Below are positions 29,788 through 42,444 of a stretch of DNA of 64,000 bases, piece after piece. How positions within the stretch are numbered: the first letter of the stretch is position 1; every line of letters starts with the position of its first letter. The notes below the pieces were generated by a model. That model did not search any database, had not been told where the DNA came from, and worked only from the letters and a program-made list of their open reading frames with translations. The position numbers and the translations under genes are program-made. Source of the stretch: Botryosphaeria dothidea. Taxonomy: Eukaryota; Ascomycota; Dothideomycetes; Botryosphaeriales; Botryosphaeriaceae. Location: contig WWBZ02000012.1 of assembly GCA_011503125.2 (NCBI GenBank), positions 310,001 to 374,000 of the forward strand, read 5' to 3'.

Positions 29788-30997
29788 TCAAATGAAATCG
29801 TTGTTGCCGAAGCCACCGAAGGGGTTGGGCGGCGCACCACCTCCGAAAGCACCGCCACCTGGGAATCTTCCGCCCCGCAGTGGATCTCTTGGTTGATCGC
29901 CTGGATTCACGGGATCATATCTTGCACCTGGTGGAGCGCTGGGATCATATCCCCCTTGACCTCCACGTCCCGCAAAGAGGGGATCATCAAAAGTTGGGTG
30001 CATGCCTCCCGTAGGTCCACCTCGTAGTGGACCACCAACACCGCCCCAGCTCGGAGGGTCGCGTGGACCAAGTCCAGGGGGATACAAGTCTGATTCGCCG
30101 TAGTTACCCATCGGTCCCATGCCAGGAAAATTACGAGGGCGGCGGTTGATTTCGTACTCATCCTCGAAGTCTGGAGGAGGAAAGTCCCCAGCCGGGACTG
30201 GTCGACGAGGGGGAGCAGCGAGCGGATCGTGGAATGGGTGTGGTTGAGCGGGTCGTGGCTGCGGATCCTCGCGCAGAGGGTCATAGTGAGGAGCATTGGG
30301 ATCACCGCGCAGGGGTGGATCGTTCTGGTCGGTGTCGTTGTTGGAGCGCGAGCTCTCTGCTGTCGAAGTTTCCTCGTAACCTTCTTTGCGGAGACCCGGG
30401 GCAACCTTCTGCAGCACGCTTATCTTGAGCAAAGAACCAAGGTCGTTGAGGCGACCAGTCGAGATAAAGATGTCTTGAATCGTCCTCGACGCGTTCTCGA
30501 GCGAGGCTTCGGGACCAGGAAGCAGGGTCGCAGGCAGCGAGGATTCCGAGATGTAGTCTCGGGCGACGACTTCGAACGTGGCGGTTTTGTCATCGCCCAG
30601 GCCGACGGCCAAAACTATAGCTTTGTTGCCCAATCTATTCACCTTGACGAGATATTCCATGGATGACTGGTCGTGAGCGTAGCGGAAAGCGTAGGAAGAG
30701 GAGGCGTTCCACTCGGCGGGCAGCGGCTGCGGCTCGTGTGCGTCGGAATGTGCTTCTGCCAGATGTTAGCCTAATGCATGCGATATGCAGTGTTAGCTGC
30801 GACGTACCCAGCCTGTGGTCTTCGCCGAGCCCAACAAGCCTGAAGCCAACGGCGATCATTCCAGCGTGGACGGCGAGTGCGATGGCATCGTAGGGGCTCT
30901 TGAGCTGTGGTGAGAGGTCGCGCGGCAAGCTGGTGGCCATGAAGAGGGCCAGCGAGCCCGCGCTGAGCGGGTTGCCCGCGGTGTTGGGCATGATCAT
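29788..30997 (-). CDS. PI31-family proteasome regulator (PSMF1/Fub1-like)
   Basis: PI31 binds the 20S proteasome and modulates its activity or assembly. Exons 30997-30808 and 30755-29788 give 385 aa; the 52-bp intron is GTACGT..GGCAG. The folded N-terminal FP domain (about 1-165) reads SPYDAIALAVHAGMIAVGFR, then across the intron to EWNASSSYAFRYAHDQSSME, YLVKVNRLGNKAIVLAVGL and TATFEVVARDYISESSLP. The C-terminal half is disordered and rich in Pro, Gly and Asp, with repeated DPL/RDPL motifs (HYDPLREDP, FHDPLAAPP, TFDDPLFAGRG, RDPLRGGR) and a final FGGFGNNDFI, the usual PI31 tail that occupies proteasome active sites. A second possible start, two codons in, makes no difference. It is divergent from POP5 at 322 bp. 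Confidence 0.95.
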
Positions 30998-31319
30998 AGC
31001 TTTGTATAAGAGCAGACGGGGTGAGTAAGTTGCGTGAGACTTGACGGCGCTAGTTTGGCGCTAGTTCGAGAGGCAGTCGGATGGCGTGTGGGTGTGGCAG
31101 CGGGTGTGCGAGCGTGGAAGTTGTAAAAAAGCTGCAAGGTCTCGGCTCCAGGCAGCGGGCGATGATGCGGTCACTGACCCAAAGGGCAAGCAGCTGCAGC
31201 TCCCCCGCCTCGCGCGCGGACTTTAGCAGCGCGCCAGAGCTCTAATCCCCGCCGCCTTGGCGCCCTGCGAAACTTCAACACCATCGCTCACAACCACCCC
31301 GCCGTGCGCCTCCCTCGCC
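30998..31319. promoter_or_regulatory. Divergent promoter, PI31 and POP5 genes
   Basis: 322 bp separate the two start codons. CTAGTTTGGCGCTAGTT (31049-31065) holds a direct repeat of GCGCTAGTT, and a GCAGCTGCAGCT palindrome lies at about 31190. Nothing else is assigned. Confidence 0.5.
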
Positions 31320-31951
31320 ATGGTGCGCCTCAAGCACCGTTACCTCCTTGTAAATTTCCTCTATCCGTCGCCGTCGACCACTCCCTCGAAAACTCCCACC
31401 GCCCTGCCCGATGTCGTCGACTTCCACAAGCCAAGCTCCGACAAGCTGACTGCCGGCTTGCTCATCAAAATTCTACGCGAGAGCATAGCGGACCTGTTCG
31501 GCGACTATGGCGCCGGCATGACCAGCGGCACTTTAGCAAGTGAGTATGGGCCCTCTTCCTTGCAATTCGTGCCTGACTTTCTGAATTAGTAAAGTACTTT
31601 TCGCCCGCGACGTCCACCGCCATCATCCGCGTATCGCGCAACCACTACCGCCTCGTCTGGGCTGCCTTGACGTTCATCACTCGCCTTCCCCACCCCGTCA
31701 ATCAGAATTGCGTTGCCCAGGTTGTCCGCGTATCGGGCACCATACGCAAAGCCGAGGAAGAGGCTATCCGCCGCGCCAAGCAGGCCATATTGCAAGCAAA
31801 GCGTGCTGCTGGTGACGGCGCGCCCTCGGCCGATGCTTTGTTGAACAAGCCAGGGTTGGGCATGTTCGATGCGAGCAAGGACGACGAGGACATACCTATG
31901 AAGAGCCCCGTTTCCGATGATGACGATGATGGCGACGACAGCGATCCCTGA
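31320..31951 (+). CDS. POP5: RNase P/MRP protein subunit POP5
   Basis: Pop5 is a core protein of nuclear RNase P (tRNA 5' maturation) and RNase MRP (rRNA processing). Exons 31320-31539 and 31590-31951 give 193 aa; the 50-bp intron is GTGAGT..TTAG. Motifs are the start MVRLKHRYLLVNFLYPS, LLIKILRESIADLFGDYGAG, then across the splice IKYFSPATSTAIIRVSRNHY, RLVWAALTFITRLP and CVAQVVRVSGTIRKAEEEAI. The tail is acidic (DDEDIPMKSPVSDDDDDGDD), as in other fungal Pop5 proteins. The ATG at 31320 sits in GCCATGG context and opens directly into the conserved N-terminus. Confidence 0.95.
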
Positions 31952-34900
31952 ATGACTCCATCTTCATCGGGTGTTTATGACGGTCGTATGATGTTCTTCA
32001 GACGGTGAAAGGCCCCCAACTGCACACTTGCCGCTTCTCCGATCCATCACGAGCAAAAGCAAACATTCAGGGTCTGTTCTGCGTTCGGCAATCTTGGAAA
32101 CATCCCTAACCTGACTCGAGACTCCACATATCTGTCTCACCTTGCGGCGATGCCTTCTCTCGATCTCTCTGGTTTGCCGCACAGGTCGATCCGGAAATAA
32201 TGCTGGTGGATATCACCGAACGCCACCTTTCTTGGTCCTTTGCGGATGCGGGACCGCCGGTCGTCGAAAAGTCGAAAGTGTCAGACCATACCGAAGATAA
32301 GTTTGCGGGTGCATGTCAGGTCCAGACCAGAGCGGATGCCCGCTCCATAGATCCACGCATCCGTCGGAAAGACTCATTCTCCCCAACCTTATTTCCAGCT
32401 CCGCCTGTACGATCCGGGACCCACAAGCCGGAAGAAAGGGTCGGGGGAGAGCGTCTGTCGCGGAGATTGCTACCGATCCTTCTCGCCTCGTCTACCTCTC
32501 CTGAAGCTGCAAGCAATGTGGCTCTGGGCGATTGTGGATTACCCCTCTCTCTGATGGCCTCCTAGTGGTCCAAAGAGCCAAAATATTGAGAAATCATCCG
32601 ATTACGTGGGTCTCCTTCATGGATTTGTGGGCAGGATTTCATATGCGTGCCATCTGCCTAAACCATTGCCTGTGTAACCCGTGGTGTAAAGATGTCTGAA
32701 CCGGGCTCCCCGGATTTCCACTGCCCTCCAGCCTGGTACCTGAACCAATCCCAAATCCGACGCTTTGGCGCCTCGATCTTGGCAAGGCCTCGACTCCGCG
32801 GGTGGACGTGCATGAGCGCATGCACGCTTGACCGCCTTTCACATCCCAAGACGAACATGAGTCCAACAAAGTGCCCCGTGCTTTCTTCATTGTCGAGGGT
32901 AGGAAAGTCTAAGTACCGCAGGACTGGCGTAGCGCGAGCGGCAAGCGTGAAGACTAGTCAGGCAACTCGGAATGACAAGTTTCCCGGATACCCGGAAAAG
33001 CCGCAGCGGTTCGGGAGAACCATTTCCTAATTCCCGTTTAGTCGTCACGTAGAGCCCGGGCGAGCTGAAAGCTCGCTTGTAAGCCTCCTCGGCAACTAAC
33101 CACGTAATGCTATACGCCTTCAGCTGTTAAGAAATGCCCGTGTTCAGCAGGAAAAGAGGTCGTGCGCATGTGCGTACGTTCGAACGTGTGCATTAGTTTG
33201 CGCATCCGCACTCTACGTACATTTGCCCGTGCCCGCGCGGCTTTCGCGACAGAAACACAGACACTCGCAAGAAATCAGCCGTCCTGCTCCCGCGAGCGGA
33301 TCTCTGGTTCGGCCTTTCAATGCCCGTCCCGACCGCGCAGCCCCTGAATATCCGGCCTGTGTTCAGGCATTCACATTGCACAGCGTCTCTCTCTTCCCGC
33401 CTCGCTACCTCTCGCCGTAGCAGGCGAACCACATATACGTTCCCTTCCCTATCCCGCCCTCGGCTAATGGCCAGAGGCCGCCCCGGGCCCCTGCACCGCA
33501 TTACCCACACCCCTACGAGAAACCCAGCAGCATCTTCTCGGAGTGCACTCCGCCACTCTCTCCTCCCCTCCCATACGCCGGACGGACCCGAAATCCAATT
33601 CATTCGAAAGCGTACGACGACGCGCACATGCAGATACCCATTTCTTCTCGCCGCTACAAATTAAAAATCCTGTTGTCGTCACGGTCTCATGTCCTGGTGG
33701 GAAAAGGAAAAAGCAAAAAGAAAAGTAGTTATGACCTATCCCGGCTAGCCTGGCCCGCATATTACCGCATGAACCACCCAGGATCCAAACCCACGCCCCC
33801 CGTTGCCAAGATGGCTGTGGCGCGGCTCGCGTGTTTTTTGTGCCGTCCGCGCGCGACAAAACAGAGAGAGCGCGCGCACTAAGGCTTACTAGCGCGCTTT
33901 GTTTTGTGGCATCGACGAGAGCGCTGACTAATTCGGCAGCGCAGGGTGGGTGTGGGTTTTGCTGGTTCTGGACGCTCTGTTTTGTCGTGTCGGTGGTGTC
34001 CGATCCTTTACAGATGTGGGGACCCGGGGGGGGGGAGGAGGGGGAGTGCTGAACATACGACAACGACGAAGAAGTAGAAATGAAGTGGACTGATCCCGTC
34101 CACTCGTCGTTGGCGATGCGGAGGCTCGAGGTCCGTCGGGGGAGAGAGAAGGGCATTCTGTCATTGGATTCCATCACGGCGCGGATAATAATACGAGTCT
34201 CTTTCGACTACATTGCCTTTGTGCTGCCAATCGCAGGATTACTATTCCGAATTCTTTGTGGTCACTGTAGTAGTGTGCAAAGCAGGATCAGCCAGTGCTT
34301 TCTGTGCCTGAACTTCCCCCTTCGAAGAGGGACCCAGCCGAAGACCCGCCTAGACCTGCCAGCCGACGGGCGTTGGACTGGTCGGCCCGCGCATGAACGC
34401 AATTCACACCAAACAGGCAAGATGGGGCGCAGAACGCATGTGTCTCTACCAACAACGCGGTCGGCATCCGATCAAAACGCTTGCCCTTCCCGCAAGACTC
34501 CACTCTGCAATTCTTAAACAGAAAAGCCGCTTCCGCGACCGGCATATCCCTACATGATCAAGACAGAGAGACGCAAAGGCGGATTTGCCGCGGCAAAGAT
34601 AAACCGAAGAGGTCGGTCTGGGGAGGACGACCCGACGAAAGAAGGACCGAAGATCGTTTGCCTTCCCCCCGTTCTCGCTCTCTCTTTCGAAAGGAGAAAG
34701 TGGATCCCCCGTGGTTCCCCCCGTTTCGAGGGAACATCCGGGATCAGGCAAGAAAGACAAGAGAAAAAGACGGCCCGGTCAGAAGAGAGCGAGAGAGTGG
34801 CCGGGCCACCAAAGCCGATCTCTTTCTCTCTCTCTCTCTCTCTCGTCCTCCCCAAATGGCAGTACCGCAAACAAGAAAGAAAAGAAAAGAAAAGGTGGTC

Positions 34901-37900
34901 CGTGCGTATTAATGTTGCAGGATCGCTGTGTAACGTGGGCGCAAGGCAACAATCTGCACGGCAAATGCACCTCAGGCAATGAAAGCCAAGGGAGAGAGTA
35001 GAGTGCCAAAATCCCCTAGTTTGCATGCGTAGAAAATACGCGAATTTACGATGACGATTATTTCACTCGTCGCTAGTGAGAAGAAGAAAAAAGCCTCTCG
35101 CTCTCGAATTCGCATTTTCTTTTGCCGGATCTTTGGTTTGGGCGCGGGAAGGAATGGGAAGGATCAGAATCGACGAGAAACCACATACGCACACTCCTGC
35201 AACAGGCGATCAGGCGCGCAGGCGACGACGCATGCTCGAGACAGAGCGTCTCCTCCGGCTGGCACCGTTTAGCTCCGGCTATTGCCATGTGGCTACGCTT
35301 CCCCTCCTTCCCTACTCTGACCTGCTCCCGAATCTCTCTGTCTAAATCATCCTATACCTCCTCTCGTCGGCAGGAAAATTAAGAGAGCTCGCAACCAATC
35401 GCCCCGTAAGCCGTCATCCGCACAGACCACAAGTTCGTCTCCGCATCCGGCAGTCCGGTGCGACGAGCGGTCGACACGCACACGCGCGGTAGGACCCGTC
35501 GCATGTAAGCACTTACCACGGAGAGGAACGGGGATCGGGGTCAGTTTCGACCCCAACGGGAGGGGCCCTCGGACCGGCGCGCGGTCGGTCTGGCTCGCGC
35601 ACGATCCCCATTCATATAGAGAGGGAGGAGCGGGACGTGGTCTGATGTTCTGGCTCCTCCAGGATGCCGAGGAGCTTTTCCTTGACGCGCCCCCTGCGCT
35701 TCTGCCCGCTCGTCTGCTGCAGGAGAACGCCGAACGAGAGCGCGGTCGAGGAGGGGGGAGGAGCTTGCCGTGATGCAGGAGGACTTAGCATGGCAATAAT
35801 TGTAGGCAGGACTTGATACAAAGGCAAAGCGCAGCCCACATGCGGTGGGGACGTGCTGCGGAGATCTACGCGGGTGATTTGTGAAGCGCCATGTACGCCG
35901 CCAGGAAATCAAGCGAACGTCTGTTGGTGGCGCAGAGCAGATGATGAACGTCGCTGCTCTTCTCCACCGCACCGGCTAAGTTATATTGCTATTGCAAATC
36001 CACCACGCCATAGCCTGAACGGAGGGTTGGAAAGGAGAGGGGCAGACACCGTGAATGACCAAGACTCGTCTTGGTGGTGGCGGTACAGGATGATATCCAT
36101 ATGTGCGAAGACGCGCATGTGTGGCGCTTACCTTGTGTTACCTCAGAGCGGGAGCTTGTCCTGGACGTCGGTATTTGTCACACTATCACTGTCACATCGT
36201 CGCGTCCCAGTACCAGGGAAACGCGTTCCCAACTGCTCTTTCGGCTCGCTCGCTGGTGCGTGGCTGCGCTTCTTTCTTCTCGAACGAATCCTCCTGCAAC
36301 TGTCCATCAGCCACACGGCTCCGATGTGGAAGGAGGTCGAGATGTGTATCTCTACGAGTCAAGCAGAATGTCTGATTTGGACGGGCGGGAGGCGTGATGG
36401 TGGCAGCGGAAAAAGAGCGCACAGAGGACATGGATGGACCTGCAACTTCCAAGAAATGCGAGCCGACGAGATGATCGCAGATGCACCAACGGAAGCTCGT
36501 GCCAGAGCTCGTGCTCGGGCTCGCGCCCGTGCCCATCAGACACCGAGTCCCGGGCATCGGCGACACGCAATTAATGTCGTTGATGGACCTTGGCAACTGG
36601 AGAAAGACGATCAAACAAGAGCACAGGGCCTCAGCGGAACAACCTGGACCTGCTCCAATATCCGACCATGACGCGGTTTTTGGCTTGGCAGTCACGGCCA
36701 CTGCTGCTGCAGTACGGCTTGCTAACGGTACATGCCATGGCTGCTGCGGTACATGCCGGGTTGCAAATACAACCTTGGGGCCAGCAGACCAGACAACACC
36801 ATCTCCGGTCTCTGGACTGCGGGAAGCGCGCATATGATCGACACCAGAATACACCGGATGACGAGCTTTGCGCACGCGTGAGCGGTGGAAACGCAACGCT
36901 CCGGCGGGAGGATGCGCATGGACGCGTGGGTGGGCAGAGGGGTGTCCGTGAGACGGACTGGCTGAGCAGCCGTCTTCTCGGGAGCTATACCCAAAGCCGT
37001 TATTGGCGAAGCTGGCAGGATGACCACCGGCAGCGGGACGTTGCGCAGGCGAGCGCGCAGCAGGAGCCAGCGGGCGGGTGCGATGCTCAGTGGCTTGCCG
37101 TTGCTGATAAGCTCGGGGTCCTAGTGTCCCGCCGGGCGCTGCAATCCGGATGGCTGACGGGATGATATGGCCCCCATGGAAATCCTACGTGGAACGAGAT
37201 GTTCGGCGTTCTGCTGATGCTGACACGAGCGCCATCGCCGTCACAGCGAACTTACCAGATCCGATAGTCCGCGATATCGAGGAGATGGAACAGCATCAAA
37301 CCTCGAGAGCGCGAGCAAGCGAGCCGTGCCAGTGATCAGCGGCGCCTCAACGCCCAGGCACGGCTCGAGGCTACGGTGTCCTGGGAAAGGGGGTCATCGG
37401 ATCGAATGCCTATTGAGGGACAAGAATTGGTGGGCGTCTGCTGCGACGAGACGCCGCAAGGCCGAAGCGAAGTAGCAGGACGGCCGGCTCCAGACGCGTT
37501 CGCCTTCGCGCCTCCGGTCATTCACGCGCTAGCTGGGAGTCGTGAAGCAGCAGTGCGTATGTGGGCGCTAGCAGGGCCTGCCGCGAGTATGTATTAGGTG
37601 GGCGCATGATGGGCTGCCCGCTATCGAAGCAGGCATGAGGGCCTCTTGTACAATTGGCGGCGACGGAAATCAAGCTCTGGAGTTTTGGAAATCTGAGAGG
37701 AAGTGCGCCAGTCGCAGTGCTGCCGCGTGTTGGTGGCGCGGTGGGAAGCACGCGATTCGCCGGACAATCGAAAATTCGGTCGGCCAACGATCGTGGTTGA
37801 GTGGCTTGCTTGCCGCTTGCCGCTGTCTAGGTTGAGGCGGGTTGCGGGAAGTGAGGTGGTGTGGACAGAGGGTTGGTTGTGGTTGGAGGCAAGGAGCGGG

Positions 37901-40168
37901 TATGGCATGGCAAGGCCTGGCATGGAAAGCAGCCGGGCGATACTACTAATCATCTCACAGCTGGCTGCCTGGCTGGGCTCGGCGGACCGCACATGCGAAG
38001 ATGGTCGTGAGCCACCGCACCAAAGGGGACGGTGGCATATGCACAGGAGGGAAAGGGCCGCGCTCGCAGCAGGTTGCGGTCATGTGCTGGCCAGATCACG
38101 GCGAGGACTGGACCTTGGACCCTGGGGACGCGCGCTGCAGTCCCCTGCCGTGGCCGCAAGAGGATTGCGAATGGTAGGATCGATTACGCCGGTGACGTCC
38201 ATCGATCACGACGGCAGCGACTCCGTGTTCGCGGCGGACGTGGAGCTTTGCGGGCCGGGGGAAACGGAAGGCGCGCATCATCCTGCACGCGCGCAGTCGC
38301 GGCGGGCTCTCGAACCTGGGAGGAACCCGCGGGCGGCCTCTGTGCGTCTGGAGTGGGATTGTGTGTGTGGGCAGAGGAGGAGAGGGCCTGGTCGCGGAGC
38401 TGAGGCACAAAAGCGTGATGTAGCCGGGCATCGGCTGCTGAACCGACTCCAGCGAACGCAGCGCTGGTACGGGCGGCCGTCAGCCAACCGCGTCGATCAG
38501 GATGACATACTTGAAGAAGCAGCAGCAAGATCACCTCATGTACGTTCATTGGGGAGGCCAAGCGAGGCGTCGCTGCGATTGCGGCGCGATGCCGCATGCC
38601 GATATGCGCGGCTGCTGCTCTGCCCTGGGCCGCCGTCAGCTCGGCATAAAGTTCTGACGCTGCGGGCCAGGGGCGCCACCAGATCGCCTGTCACCGCGCT
38701 GCTTCCGGCGCTGGGGCAGGCAGGCGAGGACGGTTCGGGCTGGCGTGTGCACGTCAATATAACGCGAAGGGGATTGCGCGCGTAGGCAGCAGAGCGAGGG
38801 TTCGGCGCCGGGCCAGACGCGCATGGAGACGCAATTTTGCGGAGCACGGCCAGTGCTGGCTCCACTTGCCTTCAGAGCCGTCGATAAGGCGCGCTCGACC
38901 CGTTCCCAGGCAGGCGCGAGAGAGAGAGAGCGAAGGCGAGCGAGCAGCGTGGCCTGAGACCAGCAGCCTGACTAAAACCATGAGTCGCGTGCACGGGGCC
39001 GGCGGGCATGGGGAGCAGCGCGGCTGGGCCGCCACGAGTCGGCGGCAATTTTCAATCGTGAACTGCCAAAAGCAGCGGGTGGGGGCTGGGTGCCTGCTTG
39101 GCCTGCTGCTCGAGGTTTCGATAGCCGCCGCCTGCTTCCGTGCACGCCCCGGCGCCCGCGCGCATTGGTGGGATATCCGCTCTTCGCAAAACTAAGCTGG
39201 TTTGGGCCCCACAGCCCTCTTTGACTGCCCGTTTTGGCCCCCAGCCCTCGTTCGTGTCCTCGCCCAACGCCCCTCCACGCTCCATAACCCGCGCTTCCAC
39301 CCACCCAGGCCGCCGGCTTTACCGCACACCCGGGACCCATTCTCTGCCCTGCCCTCGGCACTGCAGGGTTCCGAATCCTTCAGCACGGCCATCACATCAC
39401 TTCCCTGCGGAACCGAAACGGCGTGCTTGCCCTGTCGCAGTGCTGCCTGGAGAAGATGCGCGCAACATGGAGCCTAAGGCTGCCTAGACGGCCGACGAAC
39501 AGCACAATGCGATGCGATCCGAAACGGGCCTGGTCGACGCTTGTTGCCAACGCTGCCAATGCCCGCAATTAGTCGCGCTATGTACAGAGAAGACGAGAGC
39601 GACGTGGCCCTCTAATCCCAACCCCTCCATCCCACCTGTGCACACCTTTTCTGCCCACCCCTCTATGCCCAATCGAGCGCCAGCCACAGTAGCGGCTGGC
39701 CCCCGACGCCTGACGCATGAGTTCGACAGCTTGCACCCTGAAAGAAAATTCCCGTGGGTAGTCATAGCCTTCCGAAAAACGCCGCAACCCCTCCAATCGC
39801 CTGCGCTCGTCTGGAAACGAGCGCCGAAATGCATGAGAAAGAATGAGGACGTGGAAACGCAGAAAGCCGCCGAACCCTGCAATGCGCATGATGATATCAC
39901 TTCTCCCGCTGAGTGCTGACAATGCCTCCCGGAGCCCCGCGATGACGAAGGAAAAAGAGCGAACAGGATATGCGCGAACAAAAAAAATGAAAACAAAAAA
40001 ACAATGTGTGCCTCCCACCCGCTCCCATATGCAAATGCTGTTCGCTTTATGACGCACAATGCCACCCAGGTGAAGTAACGCTCCTATCTACAGTCCGATC
40101 GCGAAGGTTGCTGCGCGTACCATTGCATACGTATTGTGTGTTGTGTCGTGCGACCCGCAAAGCTCGGC
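31952..40168. other. 8.2-kb region without a recognisable gene
   Basis: This lies between the 3' ends of POP5 (+) and the C2H2 gene (-), unusually long for a convergent gap in a fungal genome. Many overlapping frames of 60-360 codons exist on both strands (for example 35853-36671, 37703-38785, 33464-34177 minus), but their sequences are Arg/Ser/Pro/Gly/Cys-rich, unlike any family, and open simultaneously in several frames, as expected of GC-rich non-coding DNA. Visible local features are a CT microsatellite at 34820-34845, a G-run at 34027-34036, a 12-bp palindrome ACGTTCGAACGT at 33176-33187, and a GCTCG-rich imperfect repeat at 36493-36534. No transposon domain and no tRNA or snRNA is recognised. 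Unannotated non-coding transcripts are possible. Confidence 0.6.
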
Positions 40169-41507
40169 CTATTGCGGGCTTGGCGGGAAGGCCTCGGGCT
40201 GAAAGTATGGGGTCGAATGGCCGAGCGACGACATGTGCTGAGAGTGTGCTTGGTGGTGTGGAGGGAGTCCGTGATGGCTCATTGGCAGTGCGCTTCCCCG
40301 GCGGCCCGAAGCCTCTCTTTGCGCCTGCTTTCCCATGACCTCGAAGCGTTTGGGGCAGCCGTCTTCGGTATGTCTGTCGTGAAACCCGTTAGTTCTCTGG
40401 CTTCCGGCAACCGCAGTAGCTCTGGTGCGCTCGCGGAGTGTCTTACCTCCTGAGGGTGTCCTTCCGTGCGAAACTAGCATCGCATGCCTTGCACCTGTGG
40501 TTCCTCGCTTTGACGTGCACCTGTGCACATTGAGATCAGCGGCGTTCGCTAGAGACGGCTAAAGGGGCCGCGGTGCCTACACTTTGCTCGTGCCTTACGA
40601 GGTCAGTCCTCCGCACGAAGGCCCTTCCGCAGCTCTTGGTCTGGCAGACGTTCGGGTGGGGCCGCTCGGGATCGTGCGTCTCCATGTGCGCCTTGTGGTT
40701 GTAGCTGCGCTGGAACAGCTTGCCGCACTGGTGGCATTCGTAGTTGGCGTTGGCCTTCGTCGTTGCGCTCCGCGACCTCGTTCGTGCGGTGCTAGTGTTA
40801 ATCTCTCCCTCCTCACTGACGAATGTCTTAGCTCTGTTGCCCTTGGAAGAAGTGTTCAATTGACACTGTCGGTTGGAGGGCGGCCCGTACCTTTGCGCCA
40901 CGACGTGTTGCAATTTGCCCAATCGTTCCGGAGACACGGTCAACGGTTGCTGGCACATCATCGAGTCCTCATCGCTCATCCACTCATTCTGCGGCTCCAG
41001 CTTGACCTGGGGAGGAAACGTTGATTCGGAGCCATCTTGAGAATACAGGGAGTGGTCGTACGAGGAGGAGACCGACGAGCGCTGAGAGATGATATGGCCG
41101 TCGGATGGCGCCGGAGAATGCCTTGTTTCAACGAAGGAGCCAGAAGCTGCGTAAGGGAACTGTGCTTCCCAGGAAGGCATTGGCGATCGGGCTACTGACT
41201 CGTAGGGCTCCCATGTCCGCAATGGTTGCCCTTCAATCATGCTCGGGGACGCGTTGGCGGCCATTGACGGGGTCCAGGTCGCTTCAGACGGGTGCGGTGA
41301 AAGCGGATACAGCGTTTGCGCGGGGTGGATGGAATGGCTGGGAATGGTCATGGTGGTGTAGCTGTAGAGGCCCAGGCCCTCCGTCATGTACCCCGAAGCA
41401 TCGCCTTCCGTCTTGGCAGGCGATGGGTAGGTGGACGGGTGTGTGTAGGGATAGCCGCGCTCGTACGACGAGGTCTGCGAAGGTGAACGGGGCGTTGTGG
41501 CTTCCAT
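40169..41507 (-). CDS. C2H2 zinc-finger transcription factor, three fingers
   Basis: Exons 41507-40581, 40520-40447 and 40373-40169 give 401 aa. The first 255 residues are Ser/Pro/Tyr-rich and disordered, a probable activation region. Three fingers follow: YECHQCGKLFQRSYNHKAHM then ETH (Cys258, Cys261, His274, His278); NVCQTKSCGRAFVRRTDLVR continuing HEQSVH across intron 1; and RCKACDASFARKDTLRRHTE then DGC, a C2HC-type finger assembled across intron 2. The first linker (DPERPHP) and fingers resemble fungal developmental regulators such as FlbC, but I cannot confirm orthology. The C-terminus is His/Pro-rich (MSHHGLPPHHQAHSQH). Both introns (60 and 73 bp) cut inside the DNA-binding region, so an unspliced reading loses the third finger. 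Confidence 0.88.
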
Positions 41508-42444
41508 GGTGAGAGGTGGCTTGCCGGACAAGCGGCGGACGGCGAGTGGTAGAAGTAGAGCGGAAGCGTCGATCAGAAGGATCTAGATTGCGCGGCGCAG
41601 AGATCTCAGGCGTCCAGCTGGAGAGAATGCAATGGTAATGGCAAAGTGAGGGTTGGAGAGACGATGGTGAGTGAGGTGGTGATGGTGCTGGGAGGCAGGC
41701 TTGCGCGCGGCAGATATATAACAACAAGCGCAAATGCGTATCCTTTCCGCTGGGATTTGAGAGACGAGATGATAGTATTTTTGCTACATTTGGGGCGGTG
41801 TGGTGGGGAGCGGACATGGGAGACGAGGCAGACTTGGGTGACTTAACTTGGGGGCAGGCATCTCGCCTGTGCAGGGCCCGGTGCTGCGAGCCGCGGCGAG
41901 CGGTAAAGCGCGCGTTCTCGAAGGGCGGCGATCGAGGCGGCGCACTGCATGCTTGCTTGCTTGCTTGCTTGCTTGCCAATGCTGGAGAGCGCAGCTGCAG
42001 GGCGTTGGAAAACGGCGAGGGAGGGTGCCCGTGCTCGTGCCGGCTGGGCCCATTAGCGTACGCACAACTCAGACAGCATGACCCCTGTCGCGGCCATGCC
42101 CGCCCGCCCCGACGCTGCGGTTCAGCGCGGTCCGATTCTGAGTGCCCACGACGCACGCGCACGCAACTTTCCTCTTCGATGCTGCCGGAGCCCGCCTGCA
42201 CCGCGGACGGCTGTGGATTGTGCCTGTGCCTGCCTGCCTGTCTGTCTGCCTGCGAAATTGTCTGATCTGCTCCAGCGCGATCGCCGCATCCTGCCGCGCC
42301 CCAGCAGCCCTCTCCGCACCGCACCGCGCACCGCTCTTCCCGGCCTCCCTAGTGTCTCCATGTCCCGCCGCTCCTCCACCGCGCGCCCATGCCGCCGCCG
42401 GCGTTGCGCTCAGAGCGGCCTGCTCCGTCCTCCTCCATCTCCGT
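41508..42444. other. Promoter-side region of the C2H2 gene with tetranucleotide repeats
   Basis: No gene is recognised. A TTGC/GCTT microsatellite lies at 41950-41976 and an imperfect CTGC/CTGT repeat at 42219-42253. The 3' UTR of the YVC1-type gene should lie at the right edge. Open frames here are GC-rich artefacts. Confidence 0.55.

Noticed and set aside
33176..33187. Palindrome ACGTTCGAACGT as an operator
   Set aside because: A single 12-bp palindrome in 8 kb of non-coding DNA with no adjacent gene start is compatible with chance.
35853..36671. 272-codon open frame in the gene-poor region
   Set aside because: Low-quality composition with a run of alternating Ala/Arg from a GCTCG repeat, no family resemblance, and other frames open at the same place.
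37703..38785. 360-codon open frame
   Set aside because: Arg/Gly/Ser-rich in a very GC-rich stretch with long open frames on the opposite strand; no domain-like pattern.
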